Source of the DNA: Topomyia yanbarensis
Taxonomy: Eukaryota; Arthropoda; Insecta; Diptera; Culicidae
DNA: 64,000 nucleotides
Assembly: GCF_030247195.1 (NCBI RefSeq)
Contig: NC_080672.1
Location: 394,461,037-394,525,036 of the forward strand
Direction: 5' to 3'
Notes under the pieces: model-generated
The model's input: the letters and a program-made list of their open reading frames with translations, nothing else
Databases searched by the model: none
Told to the model about the DNA's origin: nothing
Shown here: positions 22,000 to 33,375 of the stretch, in pieces
Layout of the letters: each line of letters starts with the position of its first letter
How positions within the stretch are numbered: position 1 is the stretch's first letter
Program-made: the position numbers and the translations under genes

Positions 22000-24611
22000 A
22001 TCCCGGGCAATGAAAAGGCCGACTCATTAGCAAAGGCGGGCGCATTAAATGGTGACATATACGAAAGACCAATCTGCTTCAACGAATTTTTTAGTATTTG
22101 TCGTCAGAGGACGCTCAACAGTTGGCAAACCTCGTGAAGCAACGGGGAACTTGGACGATGGCTACATTCGATTATCCCAAAGGTATCAACGAAGCCTTGG
22201 TTCGGGGGGATGGATGTGGGTCGGGATTTTATTCGCGTAATGTCCCGACTTATGTCCAATCACTACACCATGGATGCGCATTTGCGGCGTATTGGGCTTG
22301 CGGAGAGTAGTCTGTGCGCTTGTGACGAGGGCTATCACGACATCGAACACGTTGTCTGGGTATGCGCCGGGTATTGTGACGCCAGGTCTCAGTTAAAGGA
22401 ATCCCTTCGGGCCCGAGGTAGACCACCCAATGTACCAGTCCGAGATATGCTGGCAACTCGTGATTTCCCCTATATGTCCCTTATTTCAGAGGCGACGCGT
22501 GGTTCCACCGTCAACCTGTTCAATGCCACAAAATCCCTCAAAATCGACGATTCTAACATCAAACGAATAGTACCAACGAAAGATGTTCGGCGGACGGGTT
22601 TTTCTGATCGCAGGAGATGAGCAAAACAAATTTGTTGTCAAAACCCATCGGTGAATTATCAAACAAACATCTTGTGGAAAACCTAATTCAAGAGAGTCCC
22701 GCAGAAAAAGCAAAAAAGATATATTACATCCGTATAGGCAACCACTTATTTCGTATTGAAAAAGAGTTCTCAACTTAAATTTCAACAACCATGTCTAAAG
22801 GCATTATTGATTCGAATTAACCTCCAATGTAGAATCTTATTTTTTACACATAGAATTATTCCTTCTTCTGTATAAGATAGGTTGAAACATTTATTAACCT
22901 GTTTGAAATCATCTATTAATTCTACCAAACAGGAGAGAAATTTAAATGTTCCATATGCAATACCAAAAAAAATTTTCTCGAAAAATGTCGTAAGAAAGAG
23001 ACTTTTAACATTATGGCAATAGAATGTGAAACGATTCGGATGAAATCCATTATGTCCATTTTACATTTTCAGTAGACATGTTTTCAATGTGTAAATGCAA
23101 AGAACAAACAATTTCTACGAAGAAGAATGACGGTTCATTACATTCGTTGAACCAACCAAACCCATAAGTGCTTATAACTAATAAGTCCCAAGGGCAGAAA
23201 CATCTGGTTAGACTACCCAAGAAAACAAGCGTTCGACCGACAGCTGGCACGTATGGCACAACTGCGAAGCGTGTTGGAAAATTAAAAAGCGCTCTCGTTT
23301 CGCACACAGAGCTCTAACGAGCAAATGGACATCGCTACACCGCACGCTGGTTCAATATTTGATTTGAACCGGTGCAAAAGAGAATAGAAAAAAACCGTCG
23401 TTCATGGCTCTCAGGCTGCTGTTGCAGCCATCACCCATGCTGCTGCTGCTGCTCCCTCCAAAGCGTACGGTGAGAGTCCGAGATGCGTGCATGTTTGAGG
23501 ATGAACTGGTGAAACCATTTTCTGAAATTTTACTGGAGACCGGTTGGTTTACCGTTCAAATCTGAATAACTTTAGTGTTTTATTTTTCCCTTCATTGAAA
23601 ATATTTTGCCGGGTTCTACAGTTAATTTAAACTTGAAATGGGTTTCGGTTTGTCTGATTTGGCTTACCTGTTCAATGAACAGGTTGAACGTAGCGACGCG
23701 TCGCCTCTGCCTTATTTATATCTTCATAAAAACGATAAATATCCCAATTTAGCCCCTCTCTTTTATTTCTCGTTTTTAGAGTTTCCTCCTGCCTTGTGGA
23801 ACCGATCAGCTCCAGAGTGCCACTATGTAACCGCCGTCGCCCTTACCACTACGCCTGCATAGAAGGAAACTGAAGCGAGAGCGACTCGAGATCCGATGAC
23901 TTTTGAAGGATTCCCCGCGGGTCCGAAGAATACCATCCGCCAATCCGGTACTCGACGACTTACTAGACTGAGGCGCAAATTTGTTTCGCTGATCCCCCTT
24001 CCCCCCCCCCCCCCTTTGGAGCGAAAGTTGCAAGTTTTGCTCTTCTTTCCCTGTCTCTCCCCTGTTCTTGATACAACTGCTGCTACACTGATGCGGAAAT
24101 AAGCCACCCTCTGAATATCTTGACCAAGCATAAGTTTTAGTTAAAAAATTCAAATTAGTATTCTGTATTCCTAGTTTGAGAATGCTATAATTATTACTCT
24201 TTATTGAAACTCTTGTCCTCCATCTTGTAAATAGAATTGAATCCCTAGTTTTAAGATTTCTGTGAAGTTTCGCATAAATATTTGTTCCCCCTTTTGTGTA
24301 CTAAACTATATTGTTAGTTTTAAGATAACCGTAAAATATTTCGTAAAATACTATTACTCCCCCTCTTGTATATCAAAGTGAATCCCTTGTTTTAAATTTT
24401 TTCATAAAAAAATCTTTTGGCCCTCTCTTGTATATTGAATCTTATTTCTAGTCTTAAGATAGCTGTAAACTTTTTTTTTCCTCTGTAAAAAAAAATATTT
24501 CAACATTGTAACCTCCTAGTTTTAAGATATCCAAAATGTAAAAATATAAGCATTTGGCACCGCCAAGCTAACGCATTTGTGCCTATCAAATAAACGAAAT
24601 GAATAAAAAAA
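22000..24611 (+). mobile_element. 5'-truncated I-clade LINE, interrupted by a hAT element
   Basis: This is the 3' part of the same LINE family as 32515-38460: the end of the RNase H domain (NEKADSLAKAGALNGDIYER), the C-terminal Cys/His block (CACDEGYHDIEHVVWVC), the 3' UTR with its C-tract (24001-24014) and the tail GAATAAAAAAAA. The 11-bp target duplication AGCAGTTTTAG is at 21989-21999 and 24612-24622. The reading frame is broken by a stop and by the inserted hAT element at 22487-23709. It is dead on arrival, as expected for incomplete reverse transcription, and lies in Gpdh1 intron 2 in antisense orientation. Confidence 0.92.
22487..23709. mobile_element. Non-autonomous hAT element, 1.22 kb, inside the truncated LINE
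   Basis: Terminal inverted repeats are exact over 14 bases (CAGAGGCGACGCGT at the left; its reverse complement ends at 23709). The 8-bp duplication CCTTATTT is at 22479-22486 and 23710-23717. The CAGAGG tip and the 8-bp duplication fit the hAT superfamily. The uninterrupted site is seen in the sister LINE near 33405-33430. I see no transposase frame inside, only short chance ones. Confidence 0.93.
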
Positions 24612-25096
24612 AGCAGTTTTAGCGGATGTTCTATTCAGTTTAAAATTCATGTCTCGCCATGCCTTCAGCGTTACTTCATTCAAATTTATTTTCCCCAGTC
24701 CATCGGGTCTAAGTGTCTGTGCTGAAAACTTTGCATGTATTCAAAACACAGTTCTAAACGTGTTTTAAAGTCATCAACAAATAGAACGGCGTCGTATAAC
24801 AGTTTTAAATTTTGAAGCGAAACTGTTCGAAATTATAAAACAAAACGCTCTGCTGGGGATGTGAATGTTTCAGTTCCAGTTCTACTTTGAAACTCCTATA
24901 TAAAATAAAACGCTCCTGAACATGCCCTTAATCAACGGCTTCAAACGGGTATGGTGATAATTCAATACTTTACGGTGATGTCACAAATGAACTGAGTGTT
25001 CATTTTGGACAGTTCGCTTGTACTGTTTACATGGACTTAGACAAATTAATTGTGATTTGCTTCGCGCAAATCTAGTCGTCCACTAAATTTGTCTAA

Positions 25097-25227
25097 TGGC
25101 GTTTTCGTTTTTTCTTGGTGCTACACCGGTGTAGTGTAAAGAAAGAGATAGACTGATTACACCCAAGTTTGAATGAGTGTAGCACCGACTACACCGGTGT
25201 ACTGCACTGTCAAAAACGAATATGCCA
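25097..25227. mobile_element. PIF/Harbinger-like MITE, 131 bp
   Basis: The ends TGGCGTTTTCGTTTTT and AAAAACGAATATGCCA are inverted repeats (14 of 16 bases) flanked by TAA on both sides (25094-25096, 25228-25230), the trinucleotide duplication used by PIF/Harbinger. Internally each arm carries CTACACCGGTGTA, so the element folds back on itself. Confidence 0.75.
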
Positions 25228-28200
25228 TAAGTCCTTGTAAACAGCACTAGTGAACTCTCGATAAACATGTCAAATGGACTTAAGTGCAAATGAGATCCTC
25301 TCTTTGTTTACTTTCTATTTCGATTATTACGGCGTCATCATAAAGCTTTTCAATATTGCTTCAGAATATATCCAAAAACACTGATTACGACTAGCATATT
25401 ATGCTACACATTAAGGAACAAACGTATAAACTGCCGAGTTATTAGCGAAAGAGAAAATAAACAAAGATAAACTGTCATTTGCACTTAGGACCATTTGACT
25501 TGTTTGGCTAGAACTGTCAAGAAACACGAGGTCAGTAAAAAACCCAATAAGGAGAAAATAGGCTTATTACCATATGTTTGAGTTTATTTATCACTGGAAT
25601 TCCACCATTCCATCACTGACACATCTCACTTGAAAATGAATTGATTTATATATTTTAAGATGATAAACAAAATTGTAGATTGCTCCATGACGGGTGCTGC
25701 GGGAAGCTTTTGGTAAATGTTCTTTTTTAGAGGGGATGTTTGATGACTTTAGAATTTCTACACAAAACTATCGCGCTTGAAAAGCGAACGGAACGTTACA
25801 GTAATTTATGCACAGTAATGGCAGGTATGAGGCAACAAATGTTCGCAATTGCAATATTTAACATATTTCGCGAAGTTGGCTGAATACATAAATTAGAATA
25901 TCTTATCGGTGAATTTACCATACATACACATCGCTGCATGACGACAGGAGGTCAACGAACAAAACAGTTTCATCGCATGTGTACACTGTATACAGTATAA
26001 TGAAATCCCAAGCATTGCACGTGACCAATTGAACAATTACTTCATATTTAAATAACCCCTGCCTAAACTCATGTCAAACTAATTGTCATCAGAAATATAT
26101 ATGAATTTAATCAAGCGTGTCCTCAATGCATCTAGCGACATCAGATTCAAATCATCACAAAAAGCGGATAAGTGATAGACGTCTGCTACGATAACAACGT
26201 AATTGCGCAGTGCTTCAGGGTGAAGCCGGTCAGTGGGCGCAGCAAATTAGTTCGTAAGCAAATGAGATAATTATATAGTTTTATCTAGCCTCGTAAACAA
26301 CTGTTGTAATGCCCTTATAATCGATGGTCGATATTTTGCAGAGCGGAGTCAGCGGAGATACGTGCATCTGTCTGTTGTATAACAGCTCTCGCATGTTTTA
26401 TGAATTAGTTTTATTGCAATAAACTGTAAACTCAAGAAGATTGTACCGTCATAGGCGAGCGTCAAAGTCCGGTTAGAAAAACCTGTCTAAAAACGATTGC
26501 TTTCTGTAGCGAAAGAGGCAAAGGTAATTTTGTCCTGAAATCTTAGTAATCACATTAGACCTGTCTCTGCGTCAGTAACGGAGCGTTCTGTTTGATCCTT
26601 TCGGTTATTTCTAAATCTTATGCATAACCTGTAGACAATACATCAAGTATATATGACCCTCTGAGTGTGCACTAATATTAACATATTGTAAAAATTAGGG
26701 AAATTTTTTGATAAGGTGAATATTGAGCATTTCTCTGCCACGTAAATCACAAAATATTTTTTATTGAATAGTCACGAAACTAATTGTGTTACTGGCGAAT
26801 AAGTTTTAGCAAACAATAATTTTGTAATTTTGATTTTATATTCTTTTTCCATCGTGAGAGAACCCCCCTAAACATGTACTGTCCGGACGTCGATTGCTGA
26901 TATCGATGCACCATGTGATGCAACCCGCAAGTGCAGTACCGCCATACATCTATAAGTCAAACTACTCGCGTCAATTATTCACTACTGCTGTCTTGCATGA
27001 CGCTTTTCAGCCCTGCTCTTGTAAGGTAGCAGTCGACCAGTGCTATGTTTTGCGTTTAGCTACTTACATTTATATACTATATGCACGGGAACGCAAGCGG
27101 GCGGCATTCAGTAGCTATTCTCGGCCTCGATCAATGTCAATGTCTCTGTCGATGCGAGCAATATTAGCGGAAAAGCGATAGGGTAGACGAGCCCTTATTC
27201 ATCTTATTAGTTAGGATGGCACACTATTTCGATTGTAGCTCGACGTACAGTGTTTGGATTGCATTTAAATAGGTATCAGCATACTTGTTACTTTTTAAGA
27301 AGCAGTAACATAAAAAATCTGATCTGGAAAATGTTAAATACTAGCACTTAAGTGAAACAAACATTTGAGTACATTGCACCCTTATTCATCCTAACATTTG
27401 ACCTAATCCGTTGAATAGAGATAGCAGACCCTGCTCTAACTAATGTATTCAAATGGCTGGGATTATTACAGCAGCTAAGATGAATTAGGGCACAGTTACC
27501 CTATGTATTCTTCGTGCCATTTTCTATTCCAAATTCCTTGCAACAAAAACAAAACCGGTTGTAAACGGTGTGATTATGCCATCGCTGCCATTCAAATGAA
27601 AGCAATCAGAAACTCAAAAAAACTAGCATTGTTATCAGCCTTGTTTTGAAACTTGAACTATGTTCAACGGCCGGCAAATTTTCCAATGAAACAAAAGTCG
27701 TTCGACCAATCAACCGGTAATAATACGACTCAACAGTGACAGACCAAAGTCTACCAAATTTCAGGCTTCGGTGTTATCATGGATTATACAATGACCGGTC
27801 GCGGTTAAAGAGATTGGTCGTGTTCGAGCGTGCGGTGTTGACAACTTATTGATAAGATAATGTTTTATCAACGTCACCTCACGTAGGCGTTCAGGACCCT
27901 AACAGCCGTACACAGAATTGCCAATCATGAAGCTGTACAAGTGCGCTCTCAATGTTGATCTGGTGTACCATCGAAAATATTGCACCGCCAATCGCCATTG
28001 AAAGGTCAACGGAAGAGTTTATTCTTTTTACAAACAAACAGAAATTGGTCTTGATAACGGGAAGCAGGCCATTTCAATGTTTTCGTGAAATGATGCTATT
28101 TTTGTTCATCGTAATTTTAAGCATTATTTATGAGACACGAGTCTCTCGGGAGATTCAAATTCAAAAATAACAAAAGTCTTATTTGCGAACGCCGCTTTCT

Positions 28201-28441
28201 TCCACATCGCCAGCTGATCTTTCGCATTTGCCGGTGGGTGGGAAGGACATGCCCTCACCGCTTTAGCGGTTTCCTCCAAGGTCTGATCGACCGCATTATT
28301 TGTGTGGCATCGATCTTGGCCGCAGATCAAACCGTGCGGTGACCGGTAAAAATAGCACACAAACCGGCGCCCATGACTGCGATGTGGCAGATGCAATTTG
28401 GCCCCAGCGCAGCGGTGGTCGGATCTAGCGTAGCTACTTAC

Positions 28442-28619
28442 GACATTCTCTGGCAGCTTGTGTCCAGGTAGGTACTTGACGTTCTCGTGTGTGGTGTTGA
28501 TGATTTCCGTTAGCTTTTTGCCGTTGATGTCCTCCTCGTAGACGTACATTGTGACGCGGTCCTCGAAATTCGGCAACCGCTTGGCATTCACGCCAACGAT
28601 TTTTGCAATCGCCGAGCCC
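28442..28619 (-). CDS. Gpdh1: Glycerol-3-phosphate dehydrogenase, exon 2
   Basis: After the acceptor CCAG (ending 28620) the first base completes the Trp codon of exon 1. The exon then encodes [20 protein letters not shown], followed by [18 protein letters not shown] and [20 protein letters not shown]. It ends in phase 0 at the donor GTAAGT (28441-28436). It covers residues 15 to 74: the second half of the NAD-binding glycine loop, the acidic EED block that follows strand 2 of the Rossmann fold, and the YLPGHKLP block conserved in animal enzymes. A longer open frame to 28124 is intron read-through. The exon stands alone between two introns of 17-18 kb. Confidence 0.97.
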
Positions 28620-29704
28620 CTGGTTTGCGGGAGGAAAAGAATAGAAGCAGTTGGTTAGAGATTGATAGATCAAATATTTCAGAGGAGAAATGAAGATATG
28701 ACTGCGTAAAGCTTCGCAACTTGCAAGCTTGTAAAACCAAAAATTATGGAAAACCACTTTAGGGATCTCAGAAGCATTTCATGTGGCTAATATGGTCAAT
28801 GATGCTTTTTAGGCGGGATGATCACCTAATTTCGAATTTTCACTTATTCTAGATTCACCCGAAAATAAAAAAAAATATTGAATTTTAACACGCTATAAAG
28901 CAAAAACAGTTTTGAATGTCATGAATTCCCAATTTTGACCTTTGATTTATTTCCAACTGAACGATGATAGTTCTTCGTAATCATTCTACGCACGGCAGCC
29001 GTTACTTACTTACACCATGAATGTGGTGGACTATGACACCATCGTATACGGCGCCATATAGGCACAACACGCTAGACAACTAAGCTCTTCTCGTGCTGAT
29101 TCACTCCAAGATATACTTTATTTGTGCAGTATCCTCATTCCAATAAAGCATCGCCGTGCGAAAATCGATGAATATTAATTACGTGATGTCTTAGAAACTA
29201 GTTTTCCTGAATTAGCATTGGCAGCCATTCTTTGCAATTAAAACCAATTAGTTATTTAATTATATAAAAATATGGCATTCATTCAAATGTCATCTGCAGT
29301 ATCGGGATACGTAGCAATCATTTCGGGTATGACATAAGTCGCGTGAACGAATTTGTTAGAGGAGAGTATTTGAACATCTTTAAAAATCTGCATTATAAGT
29401 CATGAACCAATAGGCTCTGCATTTTTTTATTCTTCGTGCCAATTTCTATTCAAATTTATTTTTTCATTGTTGTTCTTTGTTCTCTGTTTGGTTTCTGTTA
29501 GTAGTGTGGTTTTACTTCTTGACATATCGTAATTTTTGAGAACCACCTGCCTATCTAATACTAACATCTAATCTAATACTAACATTTAAGCATGCGTACT
29601 CGAATTTCCGGAGGCAAAGAATCTCTCTCCAACCTGTATTCAGTAAAGTTGGAATATATTTTCTAGGGAGACCAACTCTCGTCCTCGCCAGGGAAAAAAT
29701 TTAA

Positions 29705-29990
29705 GATAATCTTAAAGATTAATTGGTACATACCGGAGACATAGTTTATGTATACCTCGCTCTCTATCAACTACCATGTACTTTGTCTTGCTAAAATTTA
29801 TGATCAATCCGACTGTCGTAGCCTTCCTTTTAAAAGATACAAATGGCTCTTCCACTGCTCTGCGACCAATGCCACTGATGTTAATTTCATCCGCGAGGTT
29901 CAGAAGTGCGTCAGATCTCATGATGGTGACTCCGTTCCTTTCCACATCAGATCTTCGTATCGCATCTACCAGCGCTATTTTTAACAATAG
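29705..29990 (-). pseudogene. Fragment of a non-LTR reverse transcriptase
   Basis: The minus strand encodes MLKIALVDAIRRSDVERNGV, then LLNLADEINISGIGRRAVEE, and a late block VGLIINFSKTKYMVV. The order (upstream loop, a decayed ADD-type catalytic box now read as ADEI, then GL.IN..KTKYM) is that of the palm of LINE reverse transcriptases. The second catalytic Asp is now Glu. It is not part of the R1-clade element that follows on the other strand. The clade cannot be told from this fragment. Confidence 0.6.
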
Positions 29991-30105
29991 GTTAGAATCA
30001 GATTAATCAGTTTAGTTGGAAAGCCATGTTCCAGCATTATCTGCTACAGTTGGTTTGGTTTTACTGAATCGTATGCTACACACACACCCACACAGATACA
30101 CACAC

Positions 30106-32514
30106 AGGGACACGTTGCTAGAGACTGCACGAAGCAACCAAGGTGCTTGATCTGCAAACCGGAAGACGGAAACGATCACATGACGGGAGGCTTCAAATGC
30201 CCTGCGTACTTAAAGGCGAAGGCAGGCCAACGATGATGATGGAGATAACCCAACTTAATCTCAATCATTGCGACATAGCACAACAACTGTTGTGGCAGTC
30301 GACAACAGAAACGAAGTGCGACGTTGCAATTATTGCAGAGCCGTATCGTGTTCCCACGATAACGGTAACTGGGTTGTGGTTAGTGCAGGGATGGCTACAA
30401 GTTATGGGCGGTTTCCCTGTTCAAGAGGTGGTGGATAACACACACGAAGGCTTCGTGATCGCCAGGATCAACGGCGTCTTCGTCTGTAGCTGCTACGCTC
30501 CCCCAAGGTGGACATCAGAGCAGTACAATCGGATGCTGGGCGCACTAACTGACTCGTTAGTCGGACGAACACCGATTGTTATAGGAGGAGACTTTAACGC
30601 TTGGGCCGTGGAGTGGGGTAGCAGGCTGACCAACACAAGAGGTTACAGACTATTGGAAGCACTGACACAGCTGGACGTAATGCAACGAAGGTTCCGCTAG
30701 CACATTCCGCAAAGACGGCCGGGAATCCATCATAGCGCGTGGCTGATAGATAACATGAATTGGCGAGTTAGTGAGCAGTATACACATAGCGACCACCAGG
30801 CTATCCACTACACCATTGGTCGGCGGAATTGTACTGTAACGCGGAGAGTGGGGACTGGCGAGCGGAAGTGGAAAATAAAGGACTTCGACAAGGACCTTTT
30901 TGTGGAAGCACTTCGTGCTGACAGCGTCACTCCAATTGCGAGCGCCGATGAGCTGTCCAACAACAATAGCGAGGGCATGCGATGTAACAATCCCGAGGAA
31001 AATGGAGCCGAGGAACTACCGGCGTCCAGCGTACTGGTGGAACGAAAGGTTCAGCATTCTCCGGGCTGCCTGTCTAAAAGCCTGAAGACGCGTTCAAAGA
31101 GCAAGATCAGAGGCGGTCAGAGAAGAGTGTAAAGTAACATTCCGGGCGGCCAGGGCTGATTTTAAACGCGAGATAGTGCTAAGCAAGTCCACCTGCTACA
31201 AGGAGCTGTGCAGAGAAGTAGACGCTATCCCCTGGGGCAATGCATATCGTGTCGTTATGGCCAGGATTAAGGGTCCAATGACGCCAGCCGAAATGTGTGC
31301 TGACAAACTAAAAATTATCGTGGAGGGTCTTTCCGGAAGCACGACCCAACCGTATGGCCGCCTACACCGTACGTTGATGCAGACGGTGGAAAGGCTGGTG
31401 ACAATCAAGTTTCCAACGACGAGCTCCTTATTGTGGCAAAAGGGCTGAAAGCGAAGAAAGCTCCCGGACCGGATGGTATCCCCAACGTGGCACTGAAGAC
31501 TGCGATCCTGGCGTTTCCGGACATGTTCAGGATAATCCTACAGAAATGTCTGGACGAGAGCGCGGAGAAAACGTCGAAGCAAAAGAGAAGGGGAAACCGC
31601 TACTGCGCCGTGGTCACGATCGACGTGAAGAATGCGTTCAACAGTGCTAGCTGGGGAGCCATCGCCGTAGCGCTGCATAGAATGCGGGTTCCGGACTATC
31701 TGTGCAAGGTTCTGAAAAGTTACTTTCAGAACCGAGTACTGGTCTACGAAACGAACACGGGGCAGAGGTCGATTAGGGTAACGGTGGGAGTACCTCAGGG
31801 CTCCATACTCGGCCCAACGCTCTGGAATATAATGTACAACGGAGTGTTAATACTGGAACTGCCCAGAGGAGTTGAGATCGTCGGTTTTGCAGATGATGTT
31901 GTCCTGGCGATAACCGGCGAGACCCTTGAGGAGGTGGAGATGCTGATGGCAGAGACAATAGGCATCGTGGAAACCTGGATGGTTAACGTCAAGTTGCAGC
32001 TGGCTCATGACAAGACTGAGGTAGTGCTGATCAGCAACTGTAAAAAATTCCAGCGCGTCGAGATCAGCGTCGGGGGACAGTCGATCCCATCGATTCGTGC
32101 GCTGAAGCACCTGGGTGTGATGGTCGACAATCGGTTAAATTACAACAGCCATGTCGACTATGTATGTGAGAAGGCTGCGAGGACAGCTAACGCATTGGCA
32201 AGGATCATGCCGAATCACGGAGGAGCAAGAGGCAGCACGAGACGTCTCCTGGTGGGTGTCTCATCCTCAATACTGAGGTATGGAGTACCGGCCTGGGCTG
32301 CTGCGCTGAACTCAAAGCGGAATCGGACGAAGTTGACAAGCACGTATCGCCTAATGGCTGTGCGTGTCGCGAGTGCGTATAGAACGATATCGTCGGAGGC
32401 GGTATGTATAATTGCCGGGATGATTCCCATCTGCATCACTCTGGCTGAGGATGTGGAATGCTACCAGCGGAGAAATGAACGTAATGCAAGGAGACTGGTC
32501 CGAGTGGACTCGTT
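30106..32514 (+). pseudogene. R1-clade LINE, 5' part (end of ORF1, ORF2 endonuclease and reverse transcriptase), decayed
   Basis: It begins in the zinc-knuckle end of ORF1 (GHVARDC, then CLICK..HM..FKC), which stops at TGA 30234-30236. ORF2 starts at 30233 with ATG, overlapping the stop (ATGA). ORF2 opens with an AP endonuclease (ITQLNLNHCDIAQQLL; VIGGDFNAWAVEWGS; SDHQAIHY). It continues, through several frameshifts and stops, into a reverse transcriptase (KKAPGPDGIPN; VTIDVKNAFNSASW; VGVPQGSILGPTLWN; GFADDVV) open from 31433. The text GDFNAW..WGS and the FADDVV box are typical of the R1 clade. A gap just before VVTIDVKNAF suggests an internal deletion. It is cut at 32514 by an I-clade LINE and resumes at 38474. 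The 5' end abuts a CA-rich microsatellite. Confidence 0.88.
32502..32514. repeat. Target-site duplication of the nested I-clade LINE, left
   Basis: GAGTGGACTCGTT here is repeated exactly at 38461-38473. Removing one copy and all between rejoins the R1-clade reading frame (…RRLVRVDS to LAK…). Confidence 0.95.
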
Positions 32515-33375
32515 TTTTTTATTCATTTCGTTTATTTGATAGGCACAAATGCGTTAGCTTGGCGGTGCCAAATGCTTTTGTTTTTACATTTTGGATATCT
32601 TAAAACTAGGAGGTTACAATGTTGAAATATTTTTTTTACAATGGAAAAGAAAGTTTACAGCTATCTTAAGACTAGAAATAAGATTCAATGTACAAAAGAG
32701 GGCCAAAAGATTTTTTTTATGAAAAAATTTAAAGCAAGGGATTCACTTTGATATACAAGAGGGGGAGTAATAGTATTTTACGAAATATTTTACGGTTATC
32801 TTAAAACTAACAATATAGTTTAGTACACAAAAGGGGGAACAAATATTTATGAGAAATTTCACAGAAATCTTAAAACTAGGGATTCAATTCTATTTACAAG
32901 ATGGAGGACAAGAGTTTCAATAAAGAGTAAAAATTATAGCTATCTTAAAACTAGGAATACAGAATACTAATTTGAATTTTTTAACTAAAACTTATGCTTG
33001 GTCAAGATATTCAAAGGGTGGCTTATTTCCGCATCAGTGTAGCAGCAGTTGTATCAAGGACAGGGGAGAGACAGGGAAAGAAGAGCAAAACTTGCAACTT
33101 TCGCTCGAACGGCGGGGGGGGGGGGGGGAGGGGGATCAGCGAATCAAATTTGCGCCTCAGTATAGTAAGTCGTCGAGTACCGGATTGGCGGATGGTATTC
33201 TTCGGACCCGCGGAGAATCCTTCAAAAGTCATCGGACCTCGAGTCGCTCTCGCTTCAGTTTCCTTCTATGCAGGCGTAGTGGTAAGGGCGATGGCGGTTA
33301 CATAGTGGCACTCTGGAGCTGATCGGTTCCACAAGGCAGGAGGAAACTCTAAAAACGAGAAATAAAAGAGAGGGG

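Larger units (their letters stand above)
9999..28441 (-). other. Gpdh1 intron 2 (18.4 kb)
   Basis: The donor is GTAAGT at 28441 and the acceptor CCCCAG ends at 9999; the phase is 0. It holds the tandem arrays, MITEs and truncated LINE listed separately. The stretches 10005-11510, 13770-14580, 15780-17170, 25230-28440 and most of 24625-25090 show only AT-rich unique-looking sequence with short chance frames. Confidence 0.9.

Noticed and set aside
23806..24153. 115-residue frame also found at 32972-33322
   Set aside because: Both lie in the 3' UTR of the same LINE family on the strand opposite to the element; similarity reflects shared descent of noncoding DNA.
28124..28441. Open frame extending past Gpdh1 exon 2
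   Set aside because: It continues beyond a consensus GTAAGT donor and the next exon joins in phase, so it is intron read-through.
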